Below, piece by piece: positions 20,645 through 32,150 of a stretch of 64,000 nt of DNA. Numbering within the stretch: position 1 is the stretch's first letter; every line of letters begins with the position of its first letter. A program made the translations under genes and the position numbers. The stretch is from Trichobilharzia szidati. Lineage: Eukaryota > Platyhelminthes > Trematoda > Strigeidida > Schistosomatidae. Below the pieces are notes generated by a model. It was not told the origin of the DNA. It ran no database searches and saw nothing but the letters and a program-made list of their open reading frames with translations. The DNA is taken from positions 90,781,256 through 90,845,255 of the forward strand of contig OX235271.1 in assembly GCA_944472155.2 (NCBI GenBank), in the 5' to 3' direction.

Positions 20645-22675
20645 ATGCCTGGGTCAAGAAAGGGACGTGGCGCCGTGGAAGCAGACAAAAAAGTAAGTAA
20701 CGATAAGTTGCCTGTTAATTGTAATGGTATGTATGTTGCTCAGCATGTTGAGTTTGATGTTTACGCTTCACCGTTAAGGGATAGTAAGGGTTTAAGATTG
20801 CCTAAGTTTGAACCGCGATACTTCGATGGAAACCCAGCCGACTACCCACAGTTCATCAAAGAGTTTGAGATCATGCTGAGTGGTTTTGCATTAAATGATG
20901 AAATGAAGTTAATGTATTTGTTGAGATATTGCACTGGTGTAGCTGCAAGAGCCATACAGTGCTGTAAGTTTATGCCCCCGAACGAAGGATATGCTGAGGC
21001 AAGGAAGATACTACGTCAAAGGTTTGGAAAACCATTTATGATATCCCGTAGTATTTTCGAGACAGTGAAAGGTAACGGATCCCAGTTAAATGATAATGCA
21101 GAGGAACTTGCAGAGTTCTTGGATAATTTGATGGTATATAGAAATACACTCATGTCTTTTAACTGCGTAGATGAATTGAACTGAAGTTCCGTGCTTGAAA
21201 CTGTTGCCAAGAGATTACCTGTTCGTCTACAAAGGAAGTTCATAAAGGTTTGTTCACGTCTAGAGGAGGAGGGTTTAGAGCCCGGGTTTGATGACATTGT
21301 GAGCCTGGTGAAAGACAGTGTCAACCAAGCTTTGAGCAGGTTTGCTAGTATACTGCATCCTACCCCTGGAATAGAGAAATCAGAGAGCAAAATGCAATCA
21401 TTTATGACGAAGGGGTCTCAGCGTATTGGATATCGAGAAAGCAGTATGGTTTCTAGTAAACCCAATGATTGTGACAGCTTCAGTGGGACGTCCCCAACGG
21501 ATAAGTTACAAGCTGCAAGGCAAACACGGTTGTGCTTCGTTCGTTTGCAAGAAGTGCATACAAAGGTGAACTGTGAAGCAACGAACAAGTATAGTGGCAA
21601 ACTAAATGTGAAGTCAGCGTCATCGTGTTCTGACTCCGAATCGTGTATCGGTAATGATACGGTGAAGAAGCCTGTAGTCGTAACTGGTAGTCCATTGTTG
21701 AAAAGAGTGGCTCAGACGACACCGCAGTTTGTGCATAAGAAGAAGGTTACAGTTTCAGTGTCCAGTTCCGACTCCACAAGTTTATTAGGTATTACTAGTC
21801 AGAGTAAAGGGATAAAACCTCTATGGATTCATGAGGAAGTACCTAAGTCATCTGCGGCTGTTATTAAAGAGGTTGAAAATGATGAAGTCAACCATACAAA
21901 CGGCGGTAAAGTGCGTATTTGTGACAATGGTCACGATAGTTCACATTTGTCTGTGGCTGATCATGACGAGATTAGCGGAATGCCTACTACTACTGAGTTG
22001 AACGAAGGTTCTGTACAACTTGAAAGTGAAGTAGAATTAAAGGCAGATGCGGTTGCTGCAGATATGAATAATCGTGAGACCGTCAGGGTAAATGATCCGA
22101 GTGTAGCCCAACTATCGACAGATGTTAAAGCTGAACTGGAGCCAATAATAAAAGATAGCAGTGGTGGTAATCCTGTGGTTAGACAACCTCCTAAAGGTCT
22201 AACAACAACAGCTTCTGATACACCGCTAAGTTCTTCAACTGGTGTCAGCCAGTCGTCGTTGGTGTCGTCATATGCAGTAAAAGAGTCGTCCATGAACCCA
22301 CGTGTCTTATGCAGTGATTATGCTAGTGTCGGTCCGTTCGAAGGGACGATATTCAATGGCCAGTTTAGTGACGATAAATCAACTGTGTACAAGGGGATAA
22401 TTGTGAGACTGACTTGCACGAATAAAGGTATTTCAGGTTTCAAGCTGCTATTTGAATGTTATTATCTTTGGTGCAAATTACTCTGTACCTTCACTTGGTT
22501 GGTCAGATACGTCGTATGTTTGTTAGTCATCTACCTTCCACGATACAATGTCATGGGCGTGTTACCATTCAGAGTCGAGGATATAGATGATGGAAGGAGG
22601 TCAGCAAATGAACTCAACGACGATTTCCAACTTAAAGGCGTAAACCTGAGAAGGGTTGTAGGCGTACTGCTGTAA
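20645..22675 (+). pseudogene. BEL/Pao-like Gag frame with one in-frame stop
   Basis: One frame of 677 codons, broken only by TGA at 21182-21184. The N-terminal part has the BEL/Pao gag signature (DUF1759 type): LRLPKFEPRYFDGNPADYPQFIKEFE, MKLMYLLRYCTGVAARAI, ARKILRQRFGKP. After the stop the homology continues (ETVAKRLPVRLQRKF), then a long Ser/Thr/acidic region. The zinc knuckle expected after gag is reduced to a CFVRLQEVH...C remnant. Near residues 600-635 lies a strongly hydrophobic Cys/Tyr/Leu-rich stretch (LLFECYYLWCKLLCTFTWLV) that could span a membrane. Read-through of the TGA or a recent nonsense mutation are both possible. The start ATG at 20645 is the first after the LTR in this frame. 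Confidence 0.8.
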
Positions 22676-22990
22676 GTCCTACAATTCTTCAAGGGTAGTA
22701 CGTCGAAGAGCAGTCCATCGTACTTGGTGTATTATTTTGTACATATGTTCATGATGTATATAATCAATTGGTATCATCCCTCTTCTAACTGTTGATTAAT
22801 TTTGTTTGTGTCCGGACGTCCTTCACTTGGATCGTCAACCTGAGAAGAAATGTAGGCGTACTGCTGTAAGTCCTACAGTTCTTCAAGGGTAGCTCGTCAA
22901 GGCAGAATCCGCAATATTTGATGTATTGATTGTACATATGTTTGTGATGAGTAATTCAGTGGGTTCCGATTCATGTGATTGTCGGTTAAT
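22643..22990 (+). repeat. Direct repeat pair of about 150 bp
   Basis: AACCTGAGAAGGGTTGTAGGC and following (from 22643) and AACCTGAGAAGAAATGTAGGC and following (from 22838) share GTAGGCGTACTGCTGTAAGT, TTCTTCAAGGGTAG and TTGTACATATG, 195 bp apart. The first copy overlaps the end of the gag frame. Confidence 0.8.
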
Positions 22991-23340
22991 TTTATAGTTG
23001 TCGCATTGTGTGAATCATCTTGTAATGCTTTTGTAAGTACTTCTGAATTCGCTTCTAAACTTGTGAACGAATCGAGTAGAGTTAGAGTCAGCGTACGCGA
23101 TTGGATACGCCGGGGAGAGGATTGGGCTAGAGTGGAATGAAGCAATCGATACTTTGTGAACGAGATCAGTGGTGGTATTGTCGTCAGACAGCGTAGACCC
23201 CATGCGCCGGGGAGAGCGTGTCGGTGTGATGTGGTATGTTTGCTGTGTGTTGGGCTTTTTTGTCTTGCTTTTCCAATTTTAGCCTAGTCCCGATTGGCCC
23301 AGGTTCCCGCATTGGCAGTTCAGTTCAAGGTTACCGCCGT

Positions 23341-23377
23341 TGTGGAAAAAAGGGATGGACCCTTTTTTGCCGGTGAG
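23341..23377 (+). promoter_or_regulatory. Purine tract and hairpin before the 3' LTR
   Basis: AAAAAAGGG ATGGA CCCTTTTTT forms a 9-bp stem with a 5-nt loop directly before the 3' LTR. The purine arm could be the plus-strand primer. The role is inferred from position. Confidence 0.5.
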
Positions 23378-23700
23378 TGTCAATGGAAGTGAACATTGAA
23401 CGTTTGTTTTACTGGGTCTGGCAGCCACTGGCAGGCAATCGAAGGCGCGAATGGAACGATCGCTTGCAAGTTGAAGGAAGACTGGATTTCAATACGAATA
23501 AAAGTACTTTATAACTTCATTTGTACTTAACATTTGTTTGCAGACTTTGTAGTTTTCTTCAATTTAATTGCCAAACAATATAATTTCGTTCGAGGAATAT
23601 TGGTGTTTTGGATTTAAAGTTGAAGGAAATACATAGTGTTTATCGGTTGAATCGCTTAAGTCTTCATTACAATAGGAACTTAGGGCTAAGTTCCTTGACA
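23378..23700 (+). repeat. 3' LTR
   Basis: 323 bp, TGTCAA to TTGACA, the full-length version of the LTR. Followed by target duplication CCCAC. Confidence 0.92.
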
Positions 23701-23705
23701 CCCAC

Positions 23706-25590
23706 CCTTACTTAGTAATTCAATACTGAAAGTAGACGCCATATTACGAAGTTATTCAAAAGACAGAATTATGAGTGATCTAGTATTTGGATACACTTAT
23801 TCTAACGTAATTGGATAATAATAATATATTTTCATTTTTGTACATGAGGGAAGCCAGTTTACAGGCATCATCAATATGATAAATTACATATACGATTAGT
23901 AAACACATAATAATAACTTAATTAGATACATATTTATTCCTACTTATGTAGGACACACCAGTTGTACAGGCATTGATAAGTGTTGTTCAAATTACAGAAA
24001 TTTGGTTTATGGTGAGATTACATGATTTCTGTCGTTTTTGTCTTTGTTTTGTGGGAACAATGAGATAACTAATCATTCAATGGAGCACATTAAGAAATAT
24101 GGAAATGCTGTTTTCGCTTTGGATAGATTACTAATACTTGGGAAAAAATAAAGCTTGAAGTCATTCCTTAGATAACTTTGTTGTGTAAGGCATCCAGTCT
24201 TATTCTTGATTTATATCCGAATTTGGTAACAATTTAAAATAAGTGATGCACTTGTATAGTTTTGTCAGAATTTTCATCGTAATTGAATTTTACCCAGTGC
24301 AAACTAATAATAATGACAGTTTATATTTCCTTATAAAAAGGCGTTTACAAGAAATACAAGCTATTTTCACAGGCGCGAACAGTTGTGTTATAAATCGCGA
24401 TCGTGAAGTATTATAAATTAATACCTTCTCTTTGGTATTAAGGTATATTCCACAACTGTAGTCCAGGATGCGTCATGGGGAAAGGTAGTGCATAATTCAC
24501 GAGGCAGCTGTAAGATATGGGATCAAAAATGTTTGCAGATCATGTCATTGTGAGTGGCCAAATATCTACATTCTTCATTCTCATTCAAAGAGTGATATGG
24601 AAGCTTAAATAGTGAGAGAAAAAAGAAGATCAACGACAGCAACACAGAAGAAAGCAGGTGGAGTCCTCAAAAAGTGATTAATAAATAAATATGTATATAT
24701 TCTGTGTAGTAACTATGATTATTTTGGTACACTAACTAGCCTGTGTGATAATCAGATATTAGTATCTCAGAGATATTAATATCCGCGTTTGGTGCCAACA
24801 CTGTGTCAGCTATCTCCCGGGGAATATGCCTTACCCAAACTATGCCAGCAGGGAATTGATCCGATATCATGAGTGCTGTATGCATGATACCAGGTGTTTA
24901 TGTTAACTGACACTGGTGAAAATCCTGCTCGAAGCGGCTAGTATGGACACTGTTGTTTTGAAAGGTAAAATCGATATAATTAATAATAATTTGTTGCCAG
25001 AATGGGAATGAAGTGTTGGTATCTGTTTAAGATAGTTATCGGCACTACTAAGTACATAAGATGTATGAATTGGTTCTATGGGCCTATTTGGCTTACTGAA
25101 TGTAGTGTGTAGCCGATGTTTAGGGGATTTTCTATAACTTTCAGTTGATAGAACTTTAGAAGGCAGCTAGCTAACAATGGGTTTGCCCAGTGAATGAGCA
25201 GAATGATACCAATTACCTCGCTGTGTTGTTTGCCTAGAATTAGTGGCTGGATATAATTGGCTTTCAAGTTGAGGCCTACCTCAAAGAACTTGGTCTATCA
25301 TATTTGACATTCTCTTAGAAAGATGTTTTAGAGGTTGTCAATGTAGTTGAAGAATGAACAATCAATTCATGGTTGTTTACCCAAACCTAACTCCATATTT
25401 TGGCGGGAATCACCGATACAGCAGTCATCGCTCCATCGTACGCTGTTCGTTAGAAGACGGAGAAGTACTATCAGAAGTATTATTGTGATTAATTGTTATG
25501 ACATTTATTATTAGACTCTGTGTATAATAAACTTATTGTTGGTTCCATATTGTTGCAAGAATAAAGCATTCTCAAGTCACCAATGTGACT
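23706..25590. other. No recognised gene
   Basis: AT-rich. Contains a diffuse dispersed repeat near 24,320-24,420 (GTTTACAAG...ACAGGCGCGAACA...TTATAAAT) that recurs near 31,990-32,080, 34,020-34,110 and in part at 34,400-34,460. Its class is unknown to me. Confidence 0.35.
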
Positions 25591-26420
25591 GCAGCAAACT
25601 TAACTGCTTCCTGTCGGTAGTCTAAGGTACATGGTTTTACGTTAAATCCCTCTAAATGTCAGGCATAAGCGTGAACTACGAGAAATGTGTCATTCACAAG
25701 ATGCTTGTATCAAAGAGGGCACTGAAACAGAAACTAAGTCTAACATAAAATACCTTGGAGTAGTTCTATCCTCTGGTCTTCCTTGGTCACTCTATATCTT
25801 GTCGATTTCTACGATAACTTCCATTGCAGCTTACCACGTTATGCAGTCAAGAAAATCAGGAATCATTAGACCTCTATTTTTACAATTTGTTAACTCTTGC
25901 ATTGGTCTTCCTTCTTTCCTGAATTACTCAAAAGCAGTTATGTCTTATTGAGCAGGGTATAAAGATTATCATGAGGGCAAGTGGTTAGATCTTTCGCCGA
26001 CCATGCACATGGTCCGGGGTTCGATCCCCTGCCGGCGCACACCTGATATCTATGGTAGGCCTGCAAAATTTGGGCTACCGATATCACATGCTGGAAATTC
26101 CATACCTGTACCAAAAAGTACGGTGTGGAACGAAGCTGTAATCAAAAAAGTGGTGTACAATTTAGTCAGCTCGTTAATGCATCAGTTGAAAGATATCTAA
26201 ACTGATGCGAGAAATGGTCTAAATCTATACTGTCTAACTCTCAACATCCCCTCTATTCTCAGCTCTTCCTTTTAATTTCATCTGATGGAACCAGAAGTCA
26301 GTATAAAAGATTATATGATCGTTCAACCAAGCGTGCGAACTCAGCTATACCACATATAGACAATCAGTGTTCTATGTGGCGGAGGCAACGTAAAGCATAA
26401 GACTTATGAGTTACTGTGTT
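25590..26420 (+). pseudogene. LINE family A, RT C-terminal half, split by a SINE
   Basis: Codes LNPSKCQA (near 25,650), IKYLGVVLSSGLPWS (25,757-25,800), then after the SINE at 25,962-26,145 resumes with QLVNASVERYLN, CEKWSKSILSN, SQHPLYSQL and SSDGTRSQYKRLYDRSTKRANSAIPHI. The motifs match the RT core at 35,950-36,687 and the 3' ends at 1330 and 17,283, so together the four pieces define one family. Several stops and frame changes. Confidence 0.72.
25962..26145 (+). mobile_element. tRNA-derived SINE, family 2
   Basis: The head ends GGTCCGGGGTTCGATCCCCT (B box). The body GATATCTATGGTAGGCCTGC and the 3' part ATTCCATACCTGTACCAAAA follow. The 3' part is the same block that ends LINE A copies. Inserted into a LINE A copy, which resumes after it. 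Confidence 0.8.
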
Positions 26421-26569
26421 GTAAGGTAAATAAGTGGCCCTTTTATTGTCTACTTTTAATCTACGGTCACACTACTTCAATTAACTGACAACTTTAGTTA
26501 CCAGCCCTATTATTTACAATTTTCTGGTGAATAAATATATATAAATATACATATGTGATTTCACTGCCA

Positions 26570-26830
26570 CTTTTTTATTCCCTTCACGTTCCCCAGTGGA
26601 ACATAGGGCTTCAAGCTAGAGGCTTGAAGTTTCTGTAGCAGTGCTTATTTTACAGGATGGGTTTGCGAGCCTCATGCCTAACCTTTCCTCTTCACCAGCG
26701 TTATTTCTGGCTTAGCGAGGTAAAGGAGTGCGTCGACCGGGGATCGAACCCCGAACCATGTGCATGGTCGACGAGCGTCCTAACCGCTATACCACCACCG
26801 CTATACCATCACTGTCACTACAAATACCAA
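26570..26830 (-). mobile_element. tRNA-derived SINE, family 1, with family-2-like head
   Basis: On the minus strand the head has a GATGGTATAGCGGTGGTGGT start (partly duplicated), CGTCGACCATGCACATGGTT and the B box GGTTCGATCCCC. The body GAGGCTCGCAAACCCATCC is that of family 1. The ATGCACATGGT block in the head is otherwise seen in family 2 copies. Confidence 0.75.
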
Positions 26831-27229
26831 GTATGAAGTGTCTTTAACAGTCCTGTATTGTAATCTTTACAACTGTTTCGAATATTACTTCATAAAATTA
26901 GGTGCAATAATGTACGAGATGCTGCAAATTCGACACTGTAACATTAATACTGTTTTGAAACAAAGTAAATTATTATTACTGTTGCTCCTCGCTACAGTGT
27001 TAATCTGCTTGTACCCTTATTACTGCCGTATCCTAAGTATCGCACTCATTTTCTCAATTTCTTGCATCGTGTAAATAGGGTACAAAAAAGAAGTAACAGT
27101 AAACTACAAGTAAGTAACGCTGACGCAAGAAATGGTGGGAATCGAAAGAAATGAAATGAGTGGAAGACTTTGTAATAATACTAGTAATCTCCTTTATTCC
27201 AAAACAGTACTTGACTTATTTACCTATGC

Positions 27230-30190
27230 ATTTTAACGTGTCTTTTAATTATCTTATTTTTGTCTTCGTAGACACTGCCTAAGATGCCGTTGTACGCATC
27301 ATCCAGAAGCAGCCTTTAATTTCAACTACCTTCAGCAAAGTTTGTCTTACGAAACGTCGAAATTTTACTGACTGGATAACGCTACAATTGGTGTTGATGT
27401 TACTGATGCAGCGATACACAAAACTTGACACGTTATAGCGGTGTATGCTTGTAATAACATTACCTACATGGTAAATACAATGCTTCGGTGGCACAGTGGT
27501 TAGAACTCTCGCCGACCATGCACATGGTCCGGGTTTCGATCCCCTGCCGGCGCACACCTGATATCTATAGTAGGCCTGCAAAATTTGGGCTACCGATATC
27601 CATGCTGAAAATACGGTGTGGCATCAAGTTGTAATGAAAAATAAAAATAAAAAATAATTACAAAAGCTCGTCGTTATCTTTTCATTGCGTACTTATAAGA
27701 AAAAAGTTTACCTTATTGCATTACTTCTCATATTAAGTACTGAAAATTCCGCCTAGTACTCACTTCTACTTGCGCTCTATAAAATACTTTCTACTATATT
27801 CGCAAATGACTCCTAAATTTTTGTCACATGAAACGGTAAAACAGAAGGCGTATAGAGTTTAGAAGTTAGGGTATATCTGCAGTTACTGACACAAAATATA
27901 CGTACATCTTCCATTTTCAGACAAGAAAATTCTCGAAGTAATTCAGGGTTGCGCGCAGTGCACTAATAGTGTATTCATTACTGTAATTATCCTGCATAAC
28001 TGCGAAGCTTCTGTTCAATTGCCGGCGAAGTCGCAGTATCTCCCTGCAGGGTTTCTTTACTGAACTTTCACATGGCACACTACTTGGTAGTAACGGATCC
28101 CGCCAAAACCATCTGCGACACAGCCAAAGTACTTTGTCAACTAAAAGTATTAATTTAAATATTAGTAGGAGCTTGATTTACCTGTAAACTGAGGAATTTG
28201 AGTGTGACATAGCAGCATATACCGGCAAGGTATTCTTTGTGCCCTAAGGATTCTGCAGGTTTAAGTTGAATTGGTATAATTCACTTGGTGCAGGTAGATG
28301 TCGTCAGTTATGATAGCCATATCATCAGTATACAACTCTATGCTCATTCGACGATTGCGGCTATAGTCCTTGGCAATTACCTTAGCGGCATAAGGAGTGA
28401 AGTTTCGTAACTGGTTCTGGTGCGTGGTACTTATGAATCCAACAACTTTCGACGATGGCATCAACACTCCGAAGCTTCTCTGCGCGTTCACACCACCTAT
28501 ACATCTTGTACATACATACGTGTAGGATATCTCTTCTGTTGAGATATCGTTTTAGGTGACTGTGAGAGCTTTCAACTCTATTGTTGGTACTATTAAACAG
28601 CAATAGAGTATACGGCCGAAGCCTACGTCTCCTTCTTAGGCACCCAGTAATGCCTGACATAATTCCATACCCTCCGACCAACCGTCCTAAGGTAGTGATG
28701 AAATCTAAATGGTTAGAAATCAATGCATTTACCTTTCAGGTGTCGTAACTTTAACAAGACGATATAAAATCCTGCGTACAAAAGGATTTCGAGTCTAAAT
28801 GTATCAAGTATTAATTAACTTCACTTCACCTTCCTGTTGAAAGCCCGGCATACATGAAATGCACAAATTACGATTTTCACTTGAATGTGACTATTACGCA
28901 CGGCGGATACCTCACAGTTGGTCGAATCCATTACGAGAGTTTCTGTAATGGACGTATCCTGCATTATTCTTTTGAATTCTTCCAAGATTCAAACTACATC
29001 ACATGACCTTTCTCGTCTCGTCCTTACCAAACAAAGGCCTGCCATGACCCATATTGTCTGTTACCACCAACTGAAACAGAGAACATCTGACTAAGATTTA
29101 TCAACCGTTTCACGTATAACCTACCCGTCCTTATCGGCATTGTATGTTGAGTCAATACACACCACCCCCCCATATTTCCGATATAACTGCACCTGTGGAT
29201 CCAGGGCGAAGCAAATTCTGCTAGTTATCCCTGTATTCGAATCTACATATTCAACCACCTGGTAGCTTTGCCTTATTATGCGCATAATGTCTGATCTCAA
29301 AGGCATGGCTTGCAAAATACCTTCAGACTGCATCACTTACCCGGTCTCACATCCTTACGTAAATTGCACACATCTGCGCTCGTCAAAATTTTATTAAAAT
29401 TCTCTTCAGCATATTCGAAAACATCACCAATCTCAGATGTACTCTTCATAACAGGTGCAATATTCTCCTTTTCATCCCCGGACAGGCGCCTAAAATATGG
29501 ATCACCAATCATAAGACTTTGTTCACATCTATGATTTTGAACTGTTTTCGTGGCACAAATGAAAAACTCGTCCTCCCTGTAGCATATACGAAAGCCGGAT
29601 TGGCAACCGGTGTATTTTGCACTGCAGAAATAAATAATAGGACTCTTACAGTTTGACGCGTAAACCTGAACCTCTAGTTTTTCGCTTCATGCCATATGTA
29701 CAACGAAAGACTACTAATTTGTACTTCAACTCCTGAGATTCATGGTTCCGTATGCACTTTCTGATTACATAATGTGTATGAGTTGCCTAGGAATACTCTG
29801 TCATACATGTATATTACTGATTCCAGCTGACTTAGGGCATCTTCTACTTGAACCCAACTGGTATACCTGTGACTAAACATATTTCCGTCAAAAGATTTTT
29901 TGATGTCCACTGATATAGGAAGGGCAGGTTGGTTGCCATTGTCTCCAGGTGCCAATGCGTTCATTGGGTATCACTGTAAATGAAAACAGAAGCTTTTGAA
30001 AGTGACATTGACTTGGAAACTGTAGCTGAATTCCTTACCACAATTAGCATTTTGGAAAGTTCCTGATTATAGCTACAAACATTTACTGAAATACTCGTGG
30101 ACGACAAATACGGACACAAGGGATAAGACGAAGCTCTGCAGAAATCATTGAGACTCCTCAAACAGAAGTTAACATCAAGGATTTTAAATG
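27230..30190 (-). pseudogene. MULE-type (SWIM-zinc-finger related) transposase remnant
   Basis: Minus strand, 5' to 3': an N-terminal segment (29,964-29,740) with RYTSWVQVEDALSQLE resembling the FAR1/MULE N-terminal domain; GVVCIDSTYNADKDG near 29,130, matching the first catalytic Asp region of MULE transposases (xxDxTY/FxxNxY); SAVRNSHIQVKIVICAFHVCRAFNRK near 28,840-28,940, matching the LLLCxFHVxKAF block; NNRVESSHSHLKRYL near 28,575, matching the TTNRxESxHxxLK block. Frames change several times and stops are frequent, so it is dead. A SINE sits in its 3' end. The family call rests on these spaced motifs. Confidence 0.68.
27480..27660 (+). mobile_element. tRNA-derived SINE, family 2
   Basis: GGTGGCACAGTGGTTAGAAC (A-box region), TTCGATCCCCTGCCGGCGCA (B-box region), body GTAGGCCTGCAAAATTTGGG, shortened 3' part CATGCTGAAAATACGGTGTG and an A-rich tail. 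Inserted in the 3' region of the MULE remnant. Confidence 0.8.
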
Positions 30191-30799
30191 CACCCTATAA
30201 TTTTTACATGAAACACATTCGCAAGCATCCTCCTGCACGATAAATGCCTTCAGGCTTAGAGACAGCTTTTGACGACTACTCTTAACACAATCAACACAGT
30301 TCAAGCTAAACAAAAACCAGAATCACGTCAAATGTAGCTACCTAGATCAAACGAAGCAAACTGGGTGATGATATCCGTTAGAGAGTGTTAAATTTTCCGC
30401 GCCTCAGGTTTTCTCGTCTTTCATTGGCTGGAACAGTGGCGGCTAATTTTATATTTAATTTGTCCTGGGTAGGTGATATCGTGCGCAGGTTTGTGTGGTT
30501 GAGGTATGCGTTGTTTGCAAGCATATTTGATGGAAATAAATGTAAAATTTGATTATTCTAACGTTTTATTTTACTTCTTTCGTGCATATACAAGGCTTGG
30601 TTTATCATATACTCGGTTTGTTGGCCTATCGGTTGCTGGCGATGTCAAGGAACCCGTGATTTCTTGGGCTTTTCTCAATTTTAGGTTATACGTGTAGCAT
30701 TTTATTGATGAATATTGCTAAGTGATGTATTTCCATATTGCTTTTTCTACGGAATTATACTGAAACAGTCGTGAGACAGATGGATACTTATTGACAAAG

Positions 30800-31040
30800 C
30801 CTTTTTAGTTTATTGCAGGTAGGCAATGCGAGTGAAAGCATTGCACACGTCAGTGGAATTTTCGGTGAAGTAATGCTGGGAAGGCGTTTCTTTAGCTGGG
30901 AGGAATTTGAGAATTCATTATCAGAAATACACAAGGCGAGGAAGTCATTTAATGCTAACAATGTAGTTGTTCTGCACTCACCATGTGGTTGCCGCAGATT
31001 ACGCGGGAGAAGTAATGGCACAAATGGACCATTTTCTTAA
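30800..31040 (+). pseudogene. Second MULE-type N-terminal fragment, plus strand
   Basis: After a TTATTGCAG acceptor-like site, the frame codes GEVMLGRRFFSWEEFENSLSE and KSFNANNVVVLHS, which aligns with the N-terminal part of the minus-strand copy (FDGNMFSHRYTSWVQVEDALSQLE) and with the FAR1-type N-terminal domain of MULE transposases. It stops at 31040 with no catalytic domain following. It points away from the larger copy, about 650 bp apart. Confidence 0.5.
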
Positions 31041-32150
31041 TGTGTAAATTAACTACTTTCGTATTACAATAAAAGTAAACTTTTCCTATTAACATTGTTG
31101 TCTTTTTGTTCGTGTGTTCGCGTTGGGAGTACGGCATGCTAGGACGGTGCTCCCTAGGATATGAATTCGTTACTATACGTAAGTGCAATTCTGTAGGAAC
31201 ACTATCCATCGATAAAAGTGGTGAATTATAAGTACTTCATTAAAGTCTAAAAATCTGCCTAAAGTTACGCGATTACGTCTCCTAGTCATAGGTAAATCTG
31301 TAGGGACTAATGGGAAAAATACCTAACTTCAGTATTTGAAAAATAAGAATAGAACTTAGGTCCTGCAGTTTAGTTCGATTTCGTATGAAGTTAAGTATAA
31401 TCACAAGTAGTGTATTACTATTATTTCACTTAAAGCGTGATGTCAATCCACATGACTACGGGTGTTAACATATAGTGTAAAATGATGTCTACACGAGACG
31501 AGTAATTTAATAGGTTGAGCTGTAGCAATATTAGTACGGTTTCGCTTACGTTTTATTATGCCTACAATTACTTTCTCAGGTCTCATTGGTAGGTCAGGCC
31601 TCCATCTCGTCATAATGACAAGTTTAGTTTCACTGAGATAGAATAAGAAAAGTATGGTAATCAGGATGTTAAATATATTTAATGAAAAATAATAAGCGAA
31701 TGTCTTTACACAATTGTTTTTCGTAATTACTTCGGGGATGCGTAATTGCTGTGACCAGGTTGACTGACTTCACCGAACACCTGCAAGTAAGTGAATAAAG
31801 TGCAATTTTTAAATCGTTGAAGTTAGAAATCAGTAATGTAAAAGTGAAACGCTTTATATTTTCCTACCTTTGCTGAAAAACGTTCATTCTCCTTTCTCAT
31901 TCTTTGGTCGTCACAGCATTCTTCTGCGGTTTTCACTGTCACACACATTGTTCCTCTTCTGAAGTATAGCACCAAGCAAATAATAATGTAATATGTCGTA
32001 TAAACGGCTGTTTACAAGGAATGCATGACATCTCTACAGGCACAATAAGTTAGGTTATAAATTGCAATCACCTGAGCGATTTTAACTAGAAACTTCATCG
32101 AAATGGATACGATCACCAGGAAATTCAGCAGATTGTCTCATTCATAGCAT
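31041..32150. other. No recognised gene
   Basis: No supported coding segment. A copy of the diffuse dispersed repeat lies near 31,990-32,080. Confidence 0.35.

Larger units (their letters stand above)
20215..23705 (+). mobile_element. Gag-only BEL/Pao-like LTR element with target duplication
   Basis: A complete-ended element: 5' LTR 20220-20440, 3' LTR 23378-23700, both TGTCAA...TTGACA, flanked by the 5-bp target duplication CCCAC (20215-20219 and 23701-23705). The internal 2.9 kb has one long gag-type frame (20645-22675) and no protease, reverse transcriptase or integrase motif, so it would need a helper. No convincing primer-binding site follows the 5' LTR. It should be described as a non-autonomous derivative of a BEL/Pao family. 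Confidence 0.85.

Noticed and set aside
25390..25570. Possible LTR end (TGTATAATAAACTTATTG and following)
   Set aside because: It looks like a retroelement terminus with a polyadenylation signal, but I found no partner LTR or coding sequence to support it.
26010..26045. Possible tRNA gene at the SINE family 2 head
   Set aside because: Only the T-arm/B-box half is tRNA-like and the same body repeats at 27,480; not a functional tRNA.
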